Assembly (NCBI GenBank): GCA_022360075.1
Contig: JAKSDN010001250.1
Coordinates: 1 to 11,519, forward strand
DNA length: 11,519 bases
Source: Kiloniellales bacterium
Lineage (GTDB): Bacteria; Pseudomonadota; Alphaproteobacteria; Kiloniellales; JAKSDN01
Reading direction: 5' to 3'
Below the pieces are notes generated by a model. The model ran no database searches and was not told where the DNA came from. It saw only the letters and a program-made list of their open reading frames with translations. A program made the translations under genes and the position numbers. Shown in pieces: positions 1-7,252 of this stretch (positions are counted from its first letter, which is position 1; each line of letters starts with the position of its first letter).

Positions 1-27
1 ACGAAGCCGGCCCGGTTCGACGCCACC

Positions 28-636
28 CTAACCGCGCAGCACGGCCAGGCCGTACTCCCGCGCGCCGTCCTCGAGCCAAAGCCAGAGGTATTCGGCGAAG
101 CTGCGCAGGACGTAGAGGTCGTAGGCCGGTTCGTCGCTCACCTGGTGCAGGGTGACGCCGGCCTTGCCGAGCAGGCTCTGGGCGCATTGGCCGGGGCCGA
201 ACACCCGCGGGTGGAGGTCGAGCGGGCAGCCCTTGGCGATTAGGTCGCGGGCTTTGGGGCCGGCAACGTGCAGGCAGGTCCGGCTGTCGCTGACGTCGGT
301 CACTGCGCCATGCTGACCCTGCAAGGCCTCGGCAAGCCGCTCTGCCATCTGCGCGCCGTCGCCCGGCGTGACGATCCACCACTCGTCGGGCCCCAGCCAC
401 AGCGCCGTGGTGTCGTCCTTGCCCGTGGTCGTGTTGGCCTTGACCGGCAGCGCGAAGCCGAGTGCGCCCTCGACGGCCGTGGCGAAGCCCTTGTCACCCG
501 CCTTGCCGCGCAGCGTGACGATGCCGCGGAAGGGGCGCTCGGCCAGGGTCACGCCGGCCTCGCCGCGATCGTCCCCGGCGCGGCCCTCCAGGCCCAGGTC
601 GGCGAGGGGGCTCTGCTGCAGATAGGCTTCAGGCAC
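28..636 (-). CDS. soxG: Sarcosine oxidase, gamma subunit
   Basis: Smallest flavin-free structural partner of heterotetrameric sarcosine oxidase (alpha-beta-gamma-delta), a cytoplasmic enzyme converting sarcosine, tetrahydrofolate and O2 to glycine, methylene-tetrahydrofolate and H2O2. The 202-residue product has the family's usual size and shape: a GcvT-like fold with WLGPDEWWIV near residue 105 and a C-terminal part with AYDLYVLRSFAEYLWLWL. I chose a GTG start at 636 rather than the upstream ATG at 717, because the longer version begins with residues that are only the soxA 3' end read in another frame, and because AAGGAG lies about nine bases before the GTG. Start and soxA stop then overlap by 8 nt, which suggests translational coupling. 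It is the last gene of the operon visible; only 27 nt follow in the window. Assignment rests on position after soxA as well as sequence. Confidence 0.92.
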   Translation of the reverse strand: MPEAYLQQSPLADLGLEGRAGDDRGEAGVTLAERPFRGIVTLRGKAGDKGFATAVEGALGFALPVKANTTTGKDDTTALWLGPDEWWIVTPGDGAQMAERLAEALQGQHGAVTDVSDSRTCLHVAGPKARDLIAKGCPLDLHPRVFGPGQCAQSLLGKAGVTLHQVSDEPAYDLYVLRSFAEYLWLWLEDGAREYGLAVLRG

Positions 637-3600
637 GGAGCCGCTCTCCTTCCAGGTCGTAGAAGAGGCTGTCGCCGATCCGGCAGGCGATGGTTCGGCC
701 GTCCTCCAGCGGGGCATAGACGACCTCGTCCTTGCGCGCGCGCCCGCCCTTGACCAGGGCGAGGGCGATCGAGCGCTCCAGGTTCGGGCTGTAGTAGCTC
801 GAGGTGACGTGGCCGATCATAGGCATGGGCGGCTGCGACAGCACCCGCTCGACCAGCTGTGCGCCCTCGGGCAAACGCTCGTTGGGGTTCTCGGTCAGCA
901 GGCCGACGAGCTGCTTGCGGTCGGACTTGCGCATGTCGCTGCGCGCGAGCGAGCGCTTGCCGATGAAGTCCTTTTTCTTCGAGACGATCCAGTCCATGCC
1001 GAGGTCGATCGGCGTGACCGAGCCGTCCGTCTCCTGGCCGACGATGATGTAGCCCTTCTCGGCGCGTAGCACGTGCATAGCCTCGGTGCCGAAGGGTGTG
1101 ATGTCGTACTTGCGCCCGGCCATCATCAGCGCCTGCCAGAGCGCGAGGCCGTAGCGCGCCGGCACGTTGATCTCGTAGCCGGCCTCGCCGGTGAAGGAGA
1201 CCCGGAAGACCCGCGCCGGCAGGCCGGCCACCTGTCCCGCGCGCCAGGTCATGTGCCCGAAGGCCTCCGGCGACAGTTCGATGTCCGTGGTCAGCTCCGC
1301 CATCAAGCGCCGGGCGTTGGGCCCGGAGATGGCGGCGGTCGCGTAGTGCTCGGTGACCGAGGTCAGGAACACCTTCATTTCCGGCCATTCGGTTTGCAGC
1401 CATTCCTCCAGATGGGCCAGCACCGGCCCGGCGTTGCCGGTCGTCGTGGTCATGAGGAAGTGCTGCTCGCCGAGGCGCGAGGTCACGCCGTCGTCCATGA
1501 CCATGCCGTCCTCGCCCAGCATCAGGCCGTAGCGGCACTTGCCGACCTCGAGCTTCGACCAGGCATTGGTGTAGACCCGGTTCAGGAACGCGGCGCTGTC
1601 CGGTCCCTGGATGTCGATCTTGCCCAGGGTCGAGGCGTCGAGGATGCCGATCGACTCGCGGCAGGCCCGCACCTCACGGTTCACCGCCTGCTGCTTGGTC
1701 TCGCTGGCGCGTGGATAGCAGAAGGGCCGCTTCCACTGCCCGACGTCCTCGAAGACCGCGCCGTTGGCCGCGTGCCAGCCGTGCATCGGCGTCTTGCGCA
1801 CGGGATCGAGCAGGTCGTCGAGGTCGCGCCCGGCGATCGCCCCAAAGGTGACCGGGGTGTAGGGCGCACGGAAGGTGGTCACGCCGACCTCGGGAATGGT
1901 CTGGCCGAGCTCTTGGGCGACGATGCCGATGGCATTGACGTTGCCGGTCTTGCCCTGGTCGGTGCCCATGCCGGTGGTGGTGTAGCGCTTGACGTGCTCG
2001 ATCGAGCGATAGCCCTCGCGCAGCGCCAGCATCAGGTCGGCGGCCGTCACGTCGTTCTGGAAGTCGTGGAACAGCTTGCCGCCCTGGCCTAGCGGCTTGT
2101 CGGAGGGCAGGCGCCAGATCCAGCGCGCCGGCAGGAAGCCCTCGTCGTTCTCCGAGGCCGGCTTCTTCTTGCGGCTGCGCTTGCGAACCCCTGCGCCGGC
2201 CGCGGCCTTCTCGCCGGCGGCGTAGCCTTCGACCAAGCAGCCGGCCAGGCCAAAGCGGCCGTTGGCGGCGCCCGCGCAGGCCATGCCCCGCGGCTGTTCG
2301 GCCGGCAGGAAGCAGCCGAGCTCGTCCGACCAGGCGAGCTTGCCGCGGGCCTGGGAGAGCATATGCACGGTCGGGCTCCAGCCGCCCGACATGGCCACGA
2401 GATCGCAGTCGAGGCTCTCGCCGCTGCCGTAGATCCGGCTGGCGCTGCTGTCCAGCGGCGCGACCTTGACTCCCGTGACGCGCTTGCCGCCCGTGGTGCC
2501 GATGACGGCATGGGACGAAAGCACGTTGATGCCGGCGGCCTCGGCCCGGTCGGTCAGCGCGCCGTCGGGGGCTTCGCGCAGATCCACCACGGCCGCGATC
2601 TCGACGCCGGCGGCGCGCATGTCGAGCGCCGCGCCGTAGCCGCTGTCGTTGTTGGTGAAGACCACGGCCCGCCGTCCTGGCCTGACGCCATAGCGGTTGA
2701 CGTAGGTCTGGCAGGCGCCGGCCAGCATGATGCCGGGCCGGTCGTTGTCGGCGAAGACTAGAGGCCGCTCGATCGCGCCGCTGGCGAGCACCACCTGCTT
2801 GGCGCGCAGCTTCCACAGCCGGTGCCGGGGCAGCGCCTCGGGCGGGCTCTCCAGATGGTCGGTCACCCGCTCCAGAAGAGCGAAGTAGTTGTGGTCGAAA
2901 TAACCGTAGGCGACCGTGCGGGTCAGGACCCGCACCTCTTCGAGGCCGGCCAGCTCCGCCTCGGCATCGGTGACCCATTCGAGAGCCGGCTTGCCGTTGA
3001 CGCTCTCGGCCGCGAGCCCGGCCAGGGCGCCACCGAGACGCTGGTCCTGCTCGACCAGGAAGACCCGGGCGCCGCTGCGCCCGGCGGCCAGCGCCGCCGC
3101 CAGGCCGGCCGGCCCGGCGCCGATCACCAGCACGTCGCAGAAAGCATGGGTCTTGTCGTAGCGGTCCGGGTCGCGCTCGCTCGGCGACTTGCCCATGCCC
3201 GCAGCGTGGCGGATCGCCTCCTCGTAGCGCATCCAGAAGGAGGCCGGCCACATGAAGGTCTTGTAGTAGAAGCCGGCGGGCAGGAAGCGGGAGAACGCGT
3301 TGTTGACCGTGCCGACGTCGAACTCGAGCGTCGGCCAGCAGTTCTGCGCGCGCGCGATCAGTCCCTCGATCAGCTCGAGCTGCGTCGCGCGGATGTTGGG
3401 ATCGGTGCGCGGGTCCTCGCCGACTTGGACGACCGCGTTCGGCTCCTCGGCGCCGGCCGAGAGGATGCCGCGCGGCCGGTGGTACTTGAAGCTGCGGCCG
3501 ACCAGGTGCACGCCGTTGGCCAGCAGCGCTGAGGCCAGCGTGTCGCCGGCATAGCCCTGGTAGGGCCGGTCGTTGAAGCGGAAGTTGAGCGGCCGCTCGC

Positions 3601-3643
3601 GCTCGATCAGCCCGCCCTCCGGCAATCGGAAGCTCTGTGCCAT
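629..3643 (-). CDS. soxA: Sarcosine oxidase, alpha subunit (NAD- and folate-binding)
   Basis: Large subunit, 1004 residues, full family length. Residues about 13-100 form a ferredoxin-like module (GYAGDTLASALLANGV, then RSFKYHRPRGI) without the cluster cysteines, as is normal for SoxA. Residues 171-200 hold the dinucleotide-binding motif VLVIGAGPAGLAAA, which in this family binds NAD+; a second nucleotide-fold stretch follows near 325-355. A basic linker (RKRSRKKK, 487-494) leads to the C-terminal half: a GcvT-like aminomethyltransferase domain at about 625-900 (with MLGEDGMVMDDGV and FTGEAGYEINVPA) and its C-terminal barrel at about 905-995. This half is where the methylene group meets tetrahydrofolate in known enzymes. 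The ATG at 3643 has a TAGGA about eight bases upstream. It follows soxD after an unusually wide 268-nt gap containing repeats, so it may depend on read-through or have its own promoter. Confidence 0.97.
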   Translation of the reverse strand: MAQSFRLPEGGLIERERPLNFRFNDRPYQGYAGDTLASALLANGVHLVGRSFKYHRPRGILSAGAEEPNAVVQVGEDPRTDPNIRATQLELIEGLIARAQNCWPTLEFDVGTVNNAFSRFLPAGFYYKTFMWPASFWMRYEEAIRHAAGMGKSPSERDPDRYDKTHAFCDVLVIGAGPAGLAAALAAGRSGARVFLVEQDQRLGGALAGLAAESVNGKPALEWVTDAEAELAGLEEVRVLTRTVAYGYFDHNYFALLERVTDHLESPPEALPRHRLWKLRAKQVVLASGAIERPLVFADNDRPGIMLAGACQTYVNRYGVRPGRRAVVFTNNDSGYGAALDMRAAGVEIAAVVDLREAPDGALTDRAEAAGINVLSSHAVIGTTGGKRVTGVKVAPLDSSASRIYGSGESLDCDLVAMSGGWSPTVHMLSQARGKLAWSDELGCFLPAEQPRGMACAGAANGRFGLAGCLVEGYAAGEKAAAGAGVRKRSRKKKPASENDEGFLPARWIWRLPSDKPLGQGGKLFHDFQNDVTAADLMLALREGYRSIEHVKRYTTTGMGTDQGKTGNVNAIGIVAQELGQTIPEVGVTTFRAPYTPVTFGAIAGRDLDDLLDPVRKTPMHGWHAANGAVFEDVGQWKRPFCYPRASETKQQAVNREVRACRESIGILDASTLGKIDIQGPDSAAFLNRVYTNAWSKLEVGKCRYGLMLGEDGMVMDDGVTSRLGEQHFLMTTTTGNAGPVLAHLEEWLQTEWPEMKVFLTSVTEHYATAAISGPNARRLMAELTTDIELSPEAFGHMTWRAGQVAGLPARVFRVSFTGEAGYEINVPARYGLALWQALMMAGRKYDITPFGTEAMHVLRAEKGYIIVGQETDGSVTPIDLGMDWIVSKKKDFIGKRSLARSDMRKSDRKQLVGLLTENPNERLPEGAQLVERVLSQPPMPMIGHVTSSYYSPNLERSIALALVKGGRARKDEVVYAPLEDGRTIACRIGDSLFYDLEGERLRA

Positions 3644-3728
3644 GGGGGATTCCTAGGCTTTCGTCGCGAGCGTATGAACGCCAGGGACGCGCTGACCGCT
3701 GCGCATGTCGAGCTCTGGATCGAGGCCG

Positions 3729-3845
3729 TGCGTCCTTCGAGACGCCCGCTGTCGCGGGCTCCTCAGGATGAGGTCTTTTCTTAATGCCATCAGAGATTTA
3801 CCTCATCCTGAGGAGCGCCCGAGAGGGCGCGTCTCGAAGGACGCA
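3729..3845. repeat. Inverted pair of 46-nt palindromic (REP-like) repeats inside the sox operon
   Basis: Two 46-nt units, 3729-3774 and 3800-3845, face each other across 25 nt. Their outer arms match exactly: 17 nt (TGCGTCCTTCGAGACGC) and 16 nt (CTCCTCAGGATGAGGT) in inverted order. Only the 13-nt cores differ, yet each core is itself self-complementary: GCCCGC-TGTC-GCGGGC in the first and GCGCCC-GAGA-GGGCGC in the second. The whole can fold into a long hairpin, or each unit into its own small one. Units of this kind are, from memory, dispersed in many alphaproteobacterial genomes. Here they fill the gap between soxD and soxA and could stabilise, attenuate or partly end the transcript. No open frame of note crosses the gap. 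Next to it, 3843-3857 is a further small stem (GCACC...GGTGC). Confidence 0.85.
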
Positions 3846-3911
3846 CCCTCGAGGTGCGGCGCAACGTCGATCCGTCGCCTGACGGTGCCGAGTTCATCCG
3901 GTCCCCGCCCA

Positions 3912-4205
3912 TCACAGATAGTCCCGCTCGGGCAGCTTGGGCGATTTCTTGCCCATCTCGTAGGCGCCGAGGATCTCATAGGTGACCGTGTCGCGGGCCA
4001 GGTTGAACCAGCGCCGGCAGCCGTGGCTGTGGCACCAGCGCTCCAGGAACACGCCCTTCACGTTGCTCTGCATGAAGACGTAGTCGGCCCATTCGGCGTC
4101 GCTTAGGGCGTCCGGTTCCGCCGGCCGGGCGATATGGGCTTCGCCGCCATAGGAGAACTCCGACTCGTCGCGCTCGCCGCAATAGGGGCAGGGGATCAGC
4201 AGCAT
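3912..4205 (-). CDS. soxD: Sarcosine oxidase, delta subunit (zinc-binding)
   Basis: Small zinc protein of 97 residues, the normal SoxD length, and part of the heterotetramer. The zinc ligands are visible: CPYCG supplies Cys6 and Cys9, and WCHSHGCRRWFN supplies His59 and Cys63, the same set as in the structurally known bacterial enzyme. The stretch DYVFMQSNVKGVFLERW between the two halves is typical of the family. The ATG at 4205 comes 12 nt after the soxB stop codon, with GAGG about ten bases ahead, so it is translated from the same message as soxB. The gene order soxB-soxD-soxA-soxG is the standard one. The long gap after this gene, rather than before it, is the odd point of the operon. Confidence 0.95.
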   Translation of the reverse strand: MLLIPCPYCGERDESEFSYGGEAHIARPAEPDALSDAEWADYVFMQSNVKGVFLERWCHSHGCRRWFNLARDTVTYEILGAYEMGKKSPKLPERDYL

Positions 4206-4217
4206 GCCTGGAATTCC

Positions 4218-5471
4218 TCAGTGCGCGACGGCCGCGGCGCCGTGCTCGTCGATCAGGTGCCCGGTCGTGAAACGATCGAGGGCGAAGGCCTCGTTCAGGG
4301 CGTGCGGCCGGTCCCGGGCGATGGTATGGGCGAAGACATGGCCCGAGCCGGGCGTCGCCTTGAAGCCGCCGGTGCCCCAGCCGCAATTCATATAGAGGCC
4401 CTCGACCGGGGTTTTGGAGATGATCGGGCTTGCGTCCGGGCAGACGTCGACGATGCCGCCCCACTGGCGCAGCATGCGCACGCGCCGGAAGAGCGGGAAA
4501 AGCTCGCAGACCGCGGCCAGGGTCTCCTCGGTGACGTGGAAGGAGCCGCGCTGGCCGTAGCCGATGTACTTGTCGACGCCGGCGCCGATCACCAGCTCGC
4601 CCTTGTCGGACTGGCTGATGTAGGCGTGCACGGCGCCCGACATGACCACGCAGTCGATCACCGGCTTGAGCGGCTCGGAGACCAGCGCTTGCAGTGGCAC
4701 GCTTTGCACCGGCAGGCGGAAGCCCGCCAGACCGGCCATCACGCCGGAGTGCCCGGCGGTCACGATGCCGACCTTGTCGGCCCCGATCAGGCCCTTGCCG
4801 GTCTCGACCCCTTGGATGCGGCCATTGCTGATGCGAAAGCTGGTGACCGGGCATTCCTGGATGATGTCGACCCCCAGCGCGTCCGCGGCCCGGGCATAGC
4901 CCCAGGCCACGGCATCGTGCCGGGCCGTGCCGCCGCGCCGCTGCAGCGAGGCGCCGAGCACGGGATAGCGGCCGTTCTCGCGCAGATCGATGATCGGGCA
5001 GAGCTGCTTGATCTGGGCCGGGGTCAGGAACTCGGAGTCGACGCCGTTCAGGCGGTTGGCGTTGATCCGCCGCGACAGCTCGCGCAGGTCGTGCTCGTTG
5101 TGCGCCAGGTTCATCACCCCGCGCTGGCTGAACATGACGTTGTAGTTGAGCGCCTGGGAGAGGCCCTCCCAGAGCTTGAGCGCGTGCTCGTAGAGCGCGG
5201 CGGACTCGTCCCAGAGGTAGTTCGAGCGCACGATCGTCGTGTTGCGCCCGGTGTTGCCGCCGCCGATCCAGCCGCGCTCGACCACCGCGACGTTGCGGAT
5301 GCCGTGCTCCTTGGCCAGGTAGTAGGCGGTCGCCAGCCCATGGCCGCCGCCGCCGACGATCACCACGTCGTAGGCCGGCTTGGGCTCCGGGCTGCGCCAG
5401 GCCACGGGCCAGTCCTCATGGTGGCTGAGCGCGTTGCGCGCCAGGCTGAAGATCGAGTAGCGCGGCGTCAT
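4218..5471 (-). CDS. soxB: Sarcosine oxidase, beta subunit (FAD/covalent FMN, substrate site)
   Basis: Flavoprotein subunit of 417 residues that oxidises sarcosine. Near the N-terminus [19 protein letters not shown] (residues 35-53) is the FAD-binding GxGxxG fold of the DAO superfamily, followed by [15 protein letters not shown] (63-77). His185, in [10 protein letters not shown], is the probable attachment point of covalent FMN, judged by its similarity to the flavinylated region of characterised enzymes; I cannot align it here. [14 protein letters not shown] (364-377) contains Lys371, placed like the lysine near the active site in known beta subunits. The ATG at 5471 has GGAGG eight bases upstream. 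It is the first gene of the operon and faces the divergent regulator. Without a glyA ahead of it, the cluster differs from some rhizobial and pseudomonad arrangements. Confidence 0.97.
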   Translation of the reverse strand: MTPRYSIFSLARNALSHHEDWPVAWRSPEPKPAYDVVIVGGGGHGLATAYYLAKEHGIRNVAVVERGWIGGGNTGRNTTIVRSNYLWDESAALYEHALKLWEGLSQALNYNVMFSQRGVMNLAHNEHDLRELSRRINANRLNGVDSEFLTPAQIKQLCPIIDLRENGRYPVLGASLQRRGGTARHDAVAWGYARAADALGVDIIQECPVTSFRISNGRIQGVETGKGLIGADKVGIVTAGHSGVMAGLAGFRLPVQSVPLQALVSEPLKPVIDCVVMSGAVHAYISQSDKGELVIGAGVDKYIGYGQRGSFHVTEETLAAVCELFPLFRRVRMLRQWGGIVDVCPDASPIISKTPVEGLYMNCGWGTGGFKATPGSGHVFAHTIARDRPHALNEAFALDRFTTGHLIDEHGAAAVAH

Positions 5472-5779
5472 CCGAAGGCCTCCCCAGCCCCCTCTTACCT
5501 TGGCAAGGCACCCGATCCGGGTCCGTTTCGCGGCCGGGTTTCGATCGGGATCTTGGTTCGGAAATTACATCAGCCGCCGCGGATTTCAACGTTTCGATCC
5601 GCGCCGGATCGCGGCTGGTCGTGCTCCCGGCGGCGCCTGAGAGCAGCCGAGGCACGCTCGCGCGGCTTTCCAATCTCCGCCAAGGATTTTTCGATTCACG
5701 ACATGTTCGGACTTATGCCAGACTTTGTGCTTTCGCGCGCCGCTTGGGGGAGAAGGGCGCGGGCCTGGGAGGGCCGGGA
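5472..5779. promoter_or_regulatory. Divergent control region between soxB and the AraC-family regulator
   Basis: These 308 nt separate two start codons that point away from each other, so both promoters should lie here. No good sigma-70 pair stands out on either strand, which fits promoters needing an activator. The clearest symmetrical site is CGATCCG-CGC-CGGATCG at 5595-5611, a perfect 7-bp inverted repeat with a 3-bp centre, about 124 bp upstream of soxB. It is a candidate binding site for the regulator, but nothing in the sequence ties it to that protein. A ribosome site GGGAGGG lies at 5767-5773 before the regulator start. Long frames crossing this region are products of high G+C content. 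Confidence 0.6.
5595..5611. promoter_or_regulatory. Candidate operator: 17-bp interrupted palindrome
   Basis: CGATCCG and CGGATCG flank a CGC centre with perfect symmetry. It sits mid-way in the divergent control region, upstream of both soxB and the regulator gene, where an AraC-type or dimeric regulator could act on both. AraC proteins often use direct rather than inverted half-sites, so the palindrome may belong to another protein or be chance in GC-rich DNA. Confidence 0.3.
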
Positions 5780-6790
5780 ATGTTCGGAAGCAGGCCGCGA
5801 GAGCTGCCGCAGAGGATCGGCTTGGTGCTGATCCCGCAATTCTCGATGATCGCCTTAACCTCGGCCATCGAGCCCCTGCGCCTCGCCAACCGGGCGAGCG
5901 GCCAGCCACTCTACGCCTGGACGCTCTACTCCGTGGACGGCCACCCGGTGACCGCTTCGAACGGCGTCGCGCTGCACCCGGAGGGCGACCTGGAGGCGGC
6001 CGCGGCCTGCCGCACGATCATGCTGTGCAGCGGGGTCGACGTGACCCGATTCGACGACAAGCGTCTGACGTCGTGGCTCAGGCGCGTGGACCGCAGCGGC
6101 GCCGATATCGGCGGCCTTTGCACGGCGAGCCACATCCTCGCCCGCAGCGGCCTGCTCGAAGGCTATCGCAGCACCATCCACTGGGAGAACCTGGCCGGCT
6201 TCATGGAGGACTTTCCGGAGCTCGACATCTCGGCCGAGCTCTACGAGATCGACCGCAACCGCTTCACCTGCGCCGGCGGGACGGCGGCGATCGACATGAT
6301 GCTCTACCTGATCGCCGCCCAGCACGGCCACGAGCTGGCCGCGGCGGTTGCCGACCAGTTCATGCACGAGCGCATCCGCGACCAGCACGACCATCAGCGC
6401 ATGGCCCTGCCGGCGCGCCTCGGCGTGCGCCATCCCAAGCTGCTGGGCGTGATCGAGCTGATGGAGGCGAATCTGGAGGAGCCGCTCAGCCGCGCCGATC
6501 TCGCCCGCGCGGCCGGGCTCTCGACCCGCCAGCTCGAGCGGCTGTTCCGCAAGTATCTCAACCGCTCGCCGGCGCGCTATTACCTGGAGCTCAGGCTCAA
6601 CCGGGCACGCCTGCTGCTCTTGCAGACCAACATGTCGGTGATCGACGTGGCGCTCGCCTGCGGCTTCGTTTCGGCCTCGCACTTTTCCAAGTGCTACCGC
6701 GACCATTTCGGCCGCACCCCGCGCAAGGAGCGCGGCCTGCCGCCCGGCATGCCGCTCGACCCGACGCTGGTGCAGGTGGCGGCGGACTGA
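5780..6790 (+). CDS. GlxA-type AraC transcription regulator, GbdR/SouR-like
   Basis: A 336-residue regulator with two parts. Residues about 12-190 are a DJ-1/PfpI (class I glutamine amidotransferase-like) sensor: IGLVLIPQFSMIALTSAIEP at the start and GGLCTASHILARSGLL around Cys114 at the position of the nucleophile elbow. Residues about 220-315 are an AraC DNA-binding domain with helix-turn-helices at about 237-257 (SRADLARAAGLSTRQLERLF) and 285-306, ending in FGRTPRKER. Such proteins include GbdR and SouR of Pseudomonas, which activate glycine betaine, dimethylglycine and sarcosine breakdown genes. Divergent placement next to soxBDAG suggests it controls that operon in response to sarcosine or a related methylamine; this is inference. 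I chose ATG 5780, with GGGAGGG six bases before it, because the sequence upstream in frame shows no conserved-looking residues. Confidence 0.9.
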   Translation: MFGSRPRELPQRIGLVLIPQFSMIALTSAIEPLRLANRASGQPLYAWTLYSVDGHPVTASNGVALHPEGDLEAAAACRTIMLCSGVDVTRFDDKRLTSWLRRVDRSGADIGGLCTASHILARSGLLEGYRSTIHWENLAGFMEDFPELDISAELYEIDRNRFTCAGGTAAIDMMLYLIAAQHGHELAAAVADQFMHERIRDQHDHQRMALPARLGVRHPKLLGVIELMEANLEEPLSRADLARAAGLSTRQLERLFRKYLNRSPARYYLELRLNRARLLLLQTNMSVIDVALACGFVSASHFSKCYRDHFGRTPRKERGLPPGMPLDPTLVQVAAD

Positions 6791-7028
6791 GAGGTGGCTC
6801 GACCCCTCGAATTGTCAGCCTCGGGCTTGGCGGGAGCGTGATTTCGCGAGGGGTAGGAGCGCAAGGCGCCGCATCGCCACGCTTTCGCAGCGCCGCTTCT
6901 ACGTCCACACGGCTGACCTACGCTACGGGGACTCTTCAACTTGGTCTTGCTCGAAGCCACGGTCACGGGCTTTCCGGACCTCGGCAAACTGCACCCAAGC
7001 TCGCCGATCGAACGGCCTCGCGGGCTGT

Positions 7029-7199
7029 TTCACCGACGATCCAGCCTCCCTGCGCGGCTATGCCGAAAGCCTGGACCTACTCGCAGAACCTTCACAGGCC
7101 CGCGACATAGGCGCCGCAACGTGCAACGCGGTCGCGCATCTATTTCCACTCACCAAGTTCGTCCGCGCCCTGCGCGCCGTGATCGAGACGGCAAAGTGA
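7029..7199 (+). pseudogene. Relic of a glycosyltransferase C-terminus (GT4-like)
   Basis: Reading the plus strand to the TGA at 7197-7199 gives a 56-codon tail beginning FTDDPASLRGYAESLDLLAE and continuing with ARDIGAATCNAVAHLF, then FVRALRAVIETAK. This follows the usual end of family 4 glycosyltransferases: a short D-P stretch, a helix, R..IG.A....V...F, then a helix with an R-A-V/L-Y type pattern. Upstream in the same frame (6894-7028) the translation is cysteine- and arginine-rich and unlike a protein, and neighbouring frames look no better, so the gene has probably lost its body by deletion or frameshift. There is no start codon or ribosome site. The match is from pattern memory only and could be chance. 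Confidence 0.35.
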
Positions 7200-7215
7200 T
7201 GCTGGCGCGAGCGCC

Positions 7216-7242
7216 AAAAACGACAAGAAAGGCTGGCTTGTC
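7216..7242 (-). terminator. Rho-independent terminator for the peptidoglycan-binding-repeat gene
   Basis: Read on the minus strand, GACAAG and CTTGTC (7242-7237 and 7227-7222) form a 6-bp stem around a 9-nt loop, followed by one G and five Ts (7220-7216). It begins 11 nt after the stop codon of the gene at 7253-8503, as expected for its terminator. The stem is short and AT-mixed, so strength is uncertain. Confidence 0.5.
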
Positions 7243-7252
7243 TCTCTAAGGT

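Larger units (their letters stand above)
6791..7252. other. Gene-free stretch with a degraded gene relic
   Basis: There is no convincing intact gene in these 462 nt. On the plus strand the frame ending at TGA 7197-7199 is open through the whole stretch but has no ATG. Its last part looks like real protein and is listed separately. Just after the regulator, ACCCCTCG (6802-6809) and CGAGGGGT (6847-6854) form an 8-bp inverted repeat 37 nt apart with no T-run, so I do not call a terminator. Base composition is already slipping below that of the sox genes towards the right end. Confidence 0.6.

Noticed and set aside
3321..3607. Cluster-binding ferredoxin domain at the SoxA N-terminus
   Set aside because: The fold-like pattern is there, but the cysteines that would hold a 2Fe-2S cluster are absent. 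That is normal for SoxA, so no cluster is claimed.
3705..4106. 133-codon plus-strand frame across the soxD-soxA gap
   Set aside because: It runs through the palindromic repeats and then antisense to soxD, with no ribosome site and no protein-like pattern.
5703..5788. ATGTTCGGA occurs twice, at 5703-5711 and at the regulator start 5780-5788
   Set aside because: The copies are 77 nt apart, in different frames, and the 9-bp match does not extend. The first ATG has no ribosome site, so it is probably chance.
268..5831. Many long plus-strand open frames across the sox operon, up to 565 codons (for example 1073-2092 and 4134-5831)
   Set aside because: They are antisense to clearly recognisable Sox subunits, and their translations are low-complexity Arg/Ala/Gly/Pro- or Val/Asp/His-rich, as expected from GC-rich DNA with codon bias on the other strand.
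7203..7220. Hairpin TGGCG-CGAG-CGCCA followed by AAAAA
   Set aside because: On the plus strand it has an A-run instead of a T-run, and on the minus strand the T-run comes before the stem. The A-run is better explained as the T-tract of the terminator at 7216-7242.
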